Assembly (NCBI GenBank): GCA_932521025.1
Contig: OW051468.1
Span: 186,064 to 250,063 of the forward strand
From: Oscheius onirici
Taxonomy: Eukaryota; Nematoda; Chromadorea; Rhabditida; Rhabditidae
Length of the DNA stretch: 64,000 bases
Reading direction: 5' to 3'
This document shows positions 56,101 to 64,000 of the stretch, piece by piece; the first letter of the stretch is position 1; each line of letters starts with the position of its first letter. Below the pieces are notes generated by a model. The model saw only the letters and a program-made list of their open reading frames with translations. It was not told where the DNA came from and ran no database searches. A program made the position numbers and the translations under genes.

Positions 56101-58346
56101 GTAAGCCCCTCAGTAAACTTTCACTTTGGATAGACTGTAAGTCAAAAAAAAGTCAGTAAAACGAACGTTAGCTTGCTCCAAACATTTTCAGCTGTATCAT
56201 AAGCAAAGACCGTATTTCGTGCCTTTCCGTCCGAAGCTTTTCCACCAATCACGTAAATTTTGCCCTTGTATGCGACGCTGCTATAGCAAATGCCATAGCG
56301 CTCTTCAGGTAGATCAGCTCGTCTAATCCATTCTCCGTGTTTTAGATCCAACTTGTACATAGCTTGACTTGCATGATAATAACTTAAACGCCCGCCGAAA
56401 ACATATAAATCTCCATCGAGGACCGCAGCTCCGCTCTCTGATGCATAGTAAGGCATTCGTATGTCTAGTTCCTTCCATGTTTTCGTGTCATGCTCGTAAG
56501 ACAGAATGATGTTGTTTATTTGATCCTCCACATAATGTAATTCGTCAATTTCGCCACCGAGTAAAAGAGTCTGAAAAACAGCATTTTTGGTTACTTGGGT
56601 TAACAGCACTTTGGATTACACGCTTTTTTGAATAGACTTTACGCAAATTCCCCTTTATCAGAAACTGATACCGTAAAAGGTATAATATGTAGAAGCACCC
56701 CTGTACGCCATTACGTACGCATTTTTTTTCGGAGTGAAGACTAATTTTTCAATTTATGTTTTATTTTTCCTTGGTAGCTGAGATGTCTATCTGTATGGGA
56801 AAAGTAGTCAGAAAGTTGGGAAAAAATGTTATCAACCCGAAAAATACGTATGTAATTGCGTACATTTTGCTTCTATTAGAAGAAATACAGTAATTAGAAA
56901 ACCGCTTACCATTTTCTTCTCCTCGCCTATAGGTGTGAGAGAGCTGCTTAGAACTGGGGCGGAGAAGACTAAAAACGTCTGCATTTTTAGACAGAAAACT
57001 TACAAAGCCTTTTAAAACGTTGTGAAGCACTTCTCACCAAACCTGCCGGAGAATTTTCTTCTGCTGAAGTACCTCTCTCTTGTTTCTGTAGTAGCTTCGC
57101 AGTCAGTGTTATGAATTCTGTTATTGCTGGACGGAGTGTGGATGGCATTTTCAAAGAGCTGAAAAAAACGCAAAGCCCCCTTGAGAACTCTGTCCCTGTC
57201 CCTGTCTCTCTGTTTCTCTTTCAATCTGTCCATTAGTAGATTTTCTTAATGAGACCTACTGTAATATCAAAGTTTTCATTTCTCCCTCCAGTTTGACTTC
57301 AATTTTAGGCCGTTTTCCATTCACAATTTTTCCGCAGAGCTCATACTGGGATAGACTATTGTGCTCGTAAAAAGGCTTCCTGAAAGTCTACTCCAGTCTT
57401 CAAATGTTCTTACTTTCTATGAAAAATTTCCCAAGCCGAAATCCCAAACGAATAGACGTCGGCAGGAAAGGTGTATTTTGTCGTTGGATCACCTTGGATC
57501 ACCTCAGGAGCCATGTATATAATTGTTCCGACACTAAAGAAGACATGAGAAGAAATCTATCTCTGCTACCCCTTTGTATGCGTTTCATTAGTTACGGCAC
57601 TCTGCTTTGCCATTCCGAAATCGCTAAGTTTCAAGTCGTCTATGTTTTTACCAAGTAACATGCTATAAGTTTTCCATATGAACATGAATTAGTATGAAAA
57701 AAAACTTGTCGGGTTTTACATCCCGATGAAGGATCTTCTGTGCGTGTAGATAGGCGATTCCTCTACTTGCTTGAAGAATCCAAGAATACATTTGTTTCTC
57801 ATCGTATTCTATTGATGTATTGTGAATAACTAAACGTTCGTTTAACGGTCGCAAACGATATTACCTGCCCACAAACTTCCAAATGGCATAAACTCCATGA
57901 CATATCCGCTGCGCATTGTTTTTCCCACTTCCTTAGAGTAAAAAAATCCCAAAATTCGGACAATGTTCTGATGACAAATGACCTGAAGAATATGCAGAGA
58001 AAATATTAAATTGCCGTGGAAAGCTTATTTTTATGATCCGGAAACCACTTACTTTCATCAGTGTTTCGATTTCCTGGACACTACATTTAACTTCAGGGCT
58101 TTTAAAAACCTTGATGCCAACTTTTCTGTTAAAACAAATTATTTAAGAACTGAAAACTTTTACCCATGGATCGTGTGTTCAGCTGCATAAACGATAGCTT
58201 CACCGCCTTCGGCAACAATGTTATAATCGGTAAAATCACCGTCAGTAAATTCAGAAACTGGTAGCAATAAATCTGTAATATGGACTTGTTATGCAAGAAC
58301 ATTTGAAACTACCTGTCTGGGTATCTTTTGAGCAGGATGAACTCAT
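53143..58346 (-). CDS. Protein kinase fused to two tandem kelch propellers
   Basis: Fourteen exons join in phase to 978 aa: 58346-58313, 58272-58164, 58125-58053, 57982-57865, 57829-57706, 57662-57570, 57533-57414, 57379-57260, 57158-57038, 56978-56910, 56570-56167, 55821-55179, 54609-54212, 53653-53143. The kinase (about 20-300) resembles TKL/TAK1-MLK kinases: degenerate Gly loop AEGGEAIVY, Lys53 in VGIKVF, HRDVKPDN (Asp148), SDFG (Asp167), GTIIYMAPE, DVYSFGISAWE and LRPAITEF; catalytic residues appear intact. A 23-residue linker exon ends GEEKKM. Propeller 1 (about 328-676) starts TLLLGGEIDELHYV and has six blades, e.g. AAVLDGDLYVFGGR and SVAYKGKIYVIGGK. Propeller 2 (about 677-978) starts TLLLGGFRENSQ, with AVVLDGELYVIGGC and CVAYRGKIYVIGGR. 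There is no BTB, signal peptide or membrane segment, so it is probably cytosolic. Two separate genes remain possible without transcripts, but phases fit one. Confidence 0.8.
53681..54155. mobile_element. Foldback element (about 475 bp) in propeller-2 intron
   Basis: Arms of about 220 nt are near-perfect inverted copies. The outer ends are GGTCATAATTTTTGATTCGA and TGGATCAAAAGTTATGACC; inward lie GCGCTAGAGAGCTGTTTCAA against TTGAAACAGCTCTCTAGCGC, and GTACCAGTCAAAAAGACGAA against its complement. The loop is about 50 nt. It makes up most of the intron 53654-54211. Confidence 0.9.
55838..56135. mobile_element. GTCTATCC-family MITE, copy 2
   Basis: A 298-bp element with ends GTCTATCCAAATTGAAAG and CTTTCACTTTGGATAGAC. 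TIRs of about 80 nt include CGGCGGGACAAAGCGCGCCA and a near complement. The interior (ATATTGTCTTGCAAACACGG, CTACCTATGTGCCTTTT) matches copy 1 at 23884. It occupies nearly all of the 345-nt intron between the two exons of propeller 1. Confidence 0.9.
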
Positions 58347-59312
58347 TTCCACTAGGTGTGAGTTAGAAATTAAAAGGTACTACTGATAAGGTGATCGATA
58401 CACGGCGGTTCAAATGACTTTCAACCGGAAAAACTGATAAAGCGGAAGTTTGTGGCCGAAAAGTTCAAAGCTGTATGACTTTCGTTCAAGTCTTGTTAGT
58501 GTAGCAACTCAATGCTACCGTAGTATGACATCGTGGACAGGCCGTACCCCTTCAAGTCGAAGGATGGATTTAACCCAGGGTTGGGCGGACAGCGAATTTT
58601 TGCACGAACACGAACACGGACCGAACAGAGCATTTTTTGTTCGAAACACGGACGACCGCGTGTCCCAAAGTTCGTCCGACGGACGAACTGTTCGACGAAC
58701 AGCGGACACGAACACGGCACGAACAATTTCCACTCAAATTCAATTTTTAGGGCAAATCAGGCACTTTAAACATTTAGTCAAAGGAACTTTTATCGAAAAC
58801 TGGGTTGGTAAATGAACGGAAAGAAGTTTCGAAATGTCTGGCCCATGGAAAACTTTAGACTTTGGCACTGAGAAAGGCAATTTTTTGACAGTTTCTAGTG
58901 CAAAAGTGTCCGTGTTAGTCCGGCTTTTAAACTCGGTTCGAGCCTCGAACAACGAAATTTTGCACTTTTGTCTTTGTCATGCAAACCGGACACGGACGTG
59001 CGCCCCACCCTGATTCAAACCAAGTAAATTTTGGTCAATTTATTTTTTAGTCATTTTTATGCACTTTCTTCAAAAACTGGCCTTTCTGATCAGAATAAAC
59101 TAAGCCCCTCTCAGTCATTTTTTAGTCGTCGTACGCAATTGCGTACCACTGTTTTGAACGATGTGTTGGAGCATTGGTTTTATTTTGTTTTGTTCTTTGA
59201 ATATATTTTTGTTGAACAGTAAAAGCTAATTACAATTCTGGGTAACAAATATATATTTTTTCCTAATTGTACATTAAAAAATAGCTTTTTTGCAAAACAA
59301 TTGTGCCCAGAA
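58347..59312. other. Divergent promoter region, kinase-kelch and NBAS
   Basis: A 966-bp region between two divergent starts. Almost half is the hAT-like MITE at 58576-59012, which leaves about 300 bp for the NBAS side and 230 bp for the kinase side. A GTACGCAATTGCGTAC palindrome lies near 59130. Confidence 0.6.
58576..59012 (+). mobile_element. hAT-like MITE, copy 1
   Basis: 437 bp with termini CAGGGTTGGGCGGAC and GTGCGCCCCACCCTG. The flanking 8-mers ATTTAACC and ATTCAAAC match at six positions, consistent with an aged 8-bp target-site duplication as in hAT elements. The interior is shared with copy 2 in the opposite orientation. CGAACACGAACACGG-type repeats near one end give spurious Arg-rich frames. 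Confidence 0.85.
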
Positions 59313-62300
59313 ATGGTGCTACGGAGACCACGGCACGAAACGGAGCACGATGAATTTGAGGAGACGAGGAATAGCACTCTTCTGACGAAAAACTATAAGC
59401 TTCTGGAATGGGAAGATAATCTGGAAATGGGCTCTCCGAACTTGTTCATTCCACAGCAGATTGCTGATTATGTGGGCTCTACTCCATTTTGTCGATATGC
59501 CATCTCTCCGTGGGTTTTCTAGAAGTTTTTTTTGGTTCAGAGAAGCAGAGAGACAGAAAAAATATAGAAAGATAGACATGGAGACAGAGAGACATAGAGT
59601 CAGAGCGACATAGATTCAGAGAGACAGAGAGACAGATGGACAGAGAGACAGAGGGACAGAGAGACTGAGAGAGAGTCAGAGAGTCAGAAAGACAGAGAGA
59701 CAGGGGACAGAGGGACATAGAGTCAGAGAGACAGAGATTCAGAGAGACAGAGAGACAGATGGACAGAGAGACAGAGGGACAGAGAGACTGAGAGAGAGTC
59801 AGAGAGTCAGAAAGACAGAGACAAAGAGACAGAGGGATAGAGAAACCAAGAGTCAGAGAGTCAGAGAGAGACATAAAGACAGAGAGACAAAGAGTCAGAA
59901 GGACAGAAATTCAGAGGGACAGAGAATCAGATGGACAGAGTGACAGAGAGACAGAGAGTCAGAGAGTCGGTGAGACAGAACAGTAAAAAGTTCCCTTTTC
60001 AGCCGTCTCGACCGTGTAGCCATCATGAATCTCAAGCGAGAACTGAACGTGTATAGTTTGGAAGGAGACGTTATGGTACAAGGGTCTTCTGTACAAGGTT
60101 TGACCAAACTTTACTTTATACAAAGTTCATTCAGTTCTGGAAGACGAATTTCCAGAATACTGTCTCTTACAGTTCTCCGAATGCGCCAACTTGCTCTTAT
60201 CGACCAGGAGCAGCGCTCAGATTGATGTTTTTGATCATTCCGGAGGCTACTGTTACGATATTCCACTAGTAAGCGAAATTATATAATTTTTCAATCTTAT
60301 TTATTCGCAGGAAGCCCAAAATATCAGCATCGACCTTCGAAGTGCCGTTTCTGCCATGCAGACGGAGAAAAATAGTTCTACCAATGCGGACGACAAGTAC
60401 CTGAATTGGTTGTATGTCCTACAGTACAATGGGACATTTTCTGCCTTCAAAATTGGGTAACATCATTTTATTTGATTTTTTACCGTTATTTTTAGTCGAC
60501 TCTCTCGCTACGTTCAAATGTGGACAACGCAACTGAACATTGGTCTGGCTAGTAGTTTTGTTCTGTTGAAAGAGTACAATCTACTGTTGGTTGGAGCACA
60601 TTATCCGGTCAAAAGTAAGTTTGTTTCTCAGTCTCTCTACGTATCAGGGTTGGGCGGATGTCCGTGTTCATTTGGGCCGGACACGAACACGAACAGTCCG
60701 TGTTCGACGTCCAACATTGGGAGACGCGGACGGTTCGCATGACAAAAAAGAAAATGCAAAAGTTCTTTGTTCGAGGCTCGAACAAATTTAAAAAGATGGA
60801 CGAACACGGGCACTTTTTGCACTAGAAATTGTCAAAAAATTGCCTTTCTCAGTGCCAAAGTCTAAAGTTTTTCATGGCCGAAATATTTCCAAACTTCTTT
60901 CCGTTCATTTACCAACCCAGTTTTTGATAAAAGTTCCTTTGACTGAATGTTCAAAGTGCCTGATTTGCTCTAAAAATTGAATTTGAGTGGAAATTGTTCG
61001 CGCCGTGTTCGTGTCCGCTGTTCGTCGAACAGTCCGTCCGTCGGACGAACTTTGGGACACGCGGACGTCCGTGTTCAGTTCGACTTTGATCAAAAAGTGC
61101 TCTGTTCGGTCCGTGTTCGGTTCGATCCAAAAAAAACTAGGCGAGTGTTCGGTCCGTGTTCGAGCAAAAATCCGCCCAACCCTGCTACGCATGTGTCTCT
61201 CTGTCTCTTTGACTCTTTGTCCCGCTCTCCATTTCCCCATCTTCAGGTCAAGTAAAACCAATCGGTGGTCTCTGTTCCTTCCGTCTAGTGGACGGAGCTC
61301 CTCACTTGGATCCCATTCGAACTCTTCAAGACAATTGTAGGTCTCTTTCGTTTTTCAAACCTTTACTCTTCAGCTGGCTGGCTTAAAAACCTCCCGTTTA
61401 CGTCTTCTCATTACACTTTCATTTCCTCAATGGCGGTCAGTCTAGCGCCTCACAGACAACTCATTGCAATCGCTACTAATGGCGATCTGTTCGTTTATGA
61501 TCTACCTTCTACTAATGCCTCGACTGTGGTCAAGTATATAAGTGGACCGAAGCCGATTCAGGCTGCCTTTGTGGACGAAAAAGTGAGTCGTATAGATTGT
61601 GGCTCTGCTTTAGGCCACAGTTAGACAGTCACAACTGGTTGTGGTTCTTTCCAGAGCCACAGTTATCAATAGCATATCTTCGTCATGAAAAGTTCCCACC
61701 AAGAATTTTCTAAAGACTACAGTAATTTTTTCCAGGAAGTGGCTGTCGTCTTCCACGACGGCTCTCTGATACGCTGCGAACCAGATCGCCTCCACGATTC
61801 CATTTTGGAGCTATACATCACCGAAAATTTTGATGGAAGAGCAGAAATGGTAGCTCCCGGAGCCCGAGAACTTTTCCTCCTCGTTGAAAAGGTATTTTTT
61901 CATTTTATGTCTTGAAATGTGCCCTAGACCGGAAGTGGTCAGCACCGGGAAGTCGTCAGTGAGAGAACATTCATGGCAGCCCGAATTTGGTTCTACACCA
62001 TCTGGTCCACCCTGAAATCATTGATCGGAATGGCTGTGGGAGATTCTCCTTCTCCGCTGCAAATGGCAAAACATTCGGACAGTTTTAGCTTTGTGCTGTG
62101 GTATCTTCCGACGAGAACTTTGCAACAGCTGCTGGACAGAACTGTAAGCCTTTTTTTTTAGCAATTCTACTTAGAAATTAAGCTGAATGACAGGGACTAC
62201 GAAGGAGCCAAGAAACTGGCAGATTTGTACGAATCCATCAACATGGACGTGATTTTGAAGAGGGAATGGCAAGATGTCTGCGACAATGATACAGTAACTG

Positions 62301-64000
62301 TCGAAGCTGTGGCTGAGATTCTTGAGAACGTCAGAGACAGCTCGTGGGTGGCGGAAGCGGCAGCGACATGCTCTTCGACGAATCTGGAGGCACAGAGAGC
62401 TCTGGCTAAACTCGGTTAGTAATTTTAGTACTCGTAACACAAAAAGTAGAGCTTCCGCGAAAAAATTAGTGTTTCTCTCCTTTGAGGAAGAGTTTTCAAA
62501 CCCTTTCAACCACTGCTTTCACAGGGTCCACGACGTTGCTAAAAGCACTTTCATTTGCTAATTTGTTGTCGACAACAAAAAGTCCGAAAACCATGAAATT
62601 TGGCCCAAATCTGCCCACTTTCGGAAAGTGTTGGAGAAAAGAGCGGTACCCATAGACTCTTGTGATTCGCAGACCATGAACGGGTTAGAAAGAAGCTAGC
62701 AAAGCACGAATGGGCAGGTCACGAATGGTCTGGCAGAACCTTTGGTAGAGTCTCTGGCTTGTTTTTTGGCAGGTCAGGATTTTTTTGGATCTGTCCGGCT
62801 GATCCAGTTGGCTTCTACTACGCTTAACCAAAGCCGCTTCACTGTCTACCCCGGTTAGCGAACACGCCATTCACGGTTGAATTCGCAGCGCAAAAACGTA
62901 GAAAAACGACAGAAGTGGAAACTTTTGTTTCTCTTGTAGTGATCAGTCTTACTTCCTTTTCCTGACTGCTGAATAAAAAAGCAAACAACTTTTCAGGGCT
63001 TGAGCTGGAGGGGGTTGTGGACAAATACACAGAGCTAAACAACAGCCGGGATAAAAAACTGTATGAGAAGAAAATATCATTGTATCAACCTTTTTCAGGT
63101 CTCCAACAAGCTTCTGTCCCTACCGAAATCCGAGTCCGTCTCCTCCACAATGCCCGTTTTTTGGCGGCCAGTTCCGACATAAACTTTTATTTGGATCATC
63201 GTCCGAAATCCCTGCTGGCTATTGCTTTTGAGTTTGCCAAGGTATTTCATATTTAGCGTACTTCACGCTAAAAAAAATTCAGCTTGGTGATATAGCCGGC
63301 CTCCAGCGACTTTTAGAAAAGAACCTGGACATGTTGAAGCCGCAAATTTTGACAATTCTTGAAAAGATTCCTCCTGCCTTGTCTCCGGTCAAGTACAGGG
63401 GATTGCTACCGTTGCCGAGTGGAGACTTGTCTGATGTAGTCGATGTTTGTAGCCACAAAAAGTAAAAAAATTGGTTTTTAGAGCAGCGATCGAGAGATGT
63501 TTGAGATCGAAAGGAGTCTAATGAAAGAGAATCCTTCACTGATGTTTGCCGTCAATTTTGGAGAAACTGGAAATGGGGATGAGTAAGGCAAAAACAGATT
63601 TTTTGATCAGTCCTTTAAATTTTGTCCTACTTGGGACCAGATACACAGAATATGAAGACAAATTAGAAATTTTTCAAACGTTTACTGAGTATCTAATGCC
63701 CCGATTTGAATTTTTAAAAGATTGCGAAAATTCGGGAAAAAGAGTAGAAATCACAAATTTTCAGGGAATCCAAGTTTTTGACCTGGGTTCGCTCCAGAAC
63801 AATGGAAATCGAACAAGATACGGGACTTTACCATCACAGTCTGGGACTTCTGGAACAGAGTCTGGAGAATGGCTTTACTGTAAGTTGAGACTTCTTCATG
63901 CCACAAAAATATTCTTTTCCAGGAACTGTCTTCGGACATTGAAAAATGGAAGCAGTTTATTTCCTACGTGAAAATGTGCTCCTCTATCAATGAGACCTTC
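59313..64000 (+). CDS. NBAS: NBAS (SMGL-1) homologue, 5' part
   Basis: Cut by the right edge. NBAS is a subunit of the ER NRZ/Dsl1 tether for COPI vesicles and takes part in nonsense-mediated decay (C. elegans SMGL-1). Exons: 59313-59509, 60003-60097, 60135-60268, 60311-60456, 60496-60614, 61247-61336, 61374-61582, 61736-61891, 61928-62143, 62183-62414, 62997-63241, 63283-63444, 63482-63582, 63765-63879, 63923-64000; 765 aa in frame, about a third of the human length. The beta-propeller N-terminus (LNVYSLEGDVMVQG; SAQIDVFDHSGGY; NGDLFVYDLPST; VAVVFHDGSLIRCE) is followed by an alpha-solenoid start (YEGAKKLADLYESI; FAKLGDIAGLQRLLEKNLD; SKFLTWVRSRTMEIEQ). The 62183 exon uses a TTAAG acceptor. 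Intron 1 is GACAGAG repeat and intron 5 holds a hAT-like MITE. The family call rests on pattern, not alignment. Confidence 0.82.
59535..59995 (+). repeat. GACAGAG purine repeat with a 120-bp higher-order unit
   Basis: About 460 bp of GACAGAG, GTCAGAG and GGGACAG units filling NBAS intron 1. Two consecutive blocks of about 120 bp (near 59590-59710 and 59710-59830) share the same order of variants, showing a recent tandem duplication. Confidence 0.9.
60645..61184 (-). mobile_element. hAT-like MITE, copy 2
   Basis: 540 bp with termini CAGGGTTGGGCGGATG and ATCCGCCCAACCCTG (one-base variants), inside NBAS intron 5. Flanking 8-mers are CTACGTAT and CTACGCAT, a target-site duplication with one mismatch. 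It is inverted relative to copy 1 and longer by about 100 bp. Interior matches include ACTTTTATCAAAAACTGGGT on the complementary strand. Confidence 0.92.
62610..62815 (+). repeat. Dispersed repeat F, unoccupied copy
   Basis: In NBAS intron 10. It matches both flanks of the foldback at 51982-52210 without the insertion: GGTCTGGCAGAA runs straight into CCTTTGGTAGAGTCTCTGGC. It also contains GTGATTCGCAGACCATGAAC, seen near 8670 and 51920. Confidence 0.7.

Noticed and set aside
59479-60107. Ser/Leu/Cys-rich minus-strand frames
   Set aside because: Complement of the GACAGAG repeat in NBAS intron 1.
58450-61340. Arg/Thr-rich frames on both strands
   Set aside because: They lie in the repetitive CGAACACGAACACGG part of the two hAT-like MITEs.

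Overview
The window looks like nuclear DNA of a nematode. Genes are broken by many short GT-AG introns (mostly 40-60 nt, one of 35 nt) with TTTTCAG-type 3' splice sites. Nearly every start codon sits 2-55 nt downstream of an unpaired 3' splice site, as expected for spliced-leader trans-splicing. The only intact tRNA is tRNA-Asn(GTT). The best-matching families have familiar nematode members (cfi-1, rege-1, icd-2, wwp-1, psf-3, smgl-1). I joined exons by hand from splice sites and codon phase; the full models close in frame, but no search or transcript data were available.

Layout. 1-7039 is gene-poor, with a perfect 616-bp (GGGACA)n array. 7040-11700 (+) encodes an ARID3/dead-ringer factor. 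It converges on a head-to-tail pair on the minus strand, an acidic probably nuclear protein (14455-17070) followed by TMEM53 (11960-14073), possibly an operon. TMEM53 carries tRNA-Asn in an intron. 18356-19507 (+) is pterin carbinolamine dehydratase, converging on a Regnase/REGE-1 RNase (19757-23728, -). 23.7-31.4 kb is gene-poor and full of foldback elements, a LINE relic and a tRNA-like element. 31443-44248 (-) holds a PH-like protein, NACA, the WWP1 HECT ligase and GINS3. 45215-49456 (+) holds an RS-rich nuclear protein and RNase P/MRP subunit POP4, another possible operon. 49556-50403 (-) is a small membrane protein. 53143-58346 (-) is a kinase joined to two kelch propellers. 59313 to the right edge (+) is the 5' part of NBAS.

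The genes are mostly housekeeping and RNA-centred: RNase P/MRP, NMD and ER-Golgi tethering (NBAS), mRNA decay (Regnase), nascent-chain handling (NACA), replication (GINS3) and ubiquitylation (WWP1). I see no functional cluster beyond the two possible operons.

The most unusual item is the 978-residue protein at 53-58 kb. It has an intact-looking TAK1/MLK-like kinase domain followed in frame by two six-bladed kelch propellers made by exon duplication. The equivalent intron in each propeller has been enlarged by a different foldback transposon. At least five families of non-autonomous inverted-repeat elements occur in the window, including a hAT-like pair with 8-bp target-site duplications and a foldback inserted into another repeat whose unoccupied relative lies at 62.6 kb.
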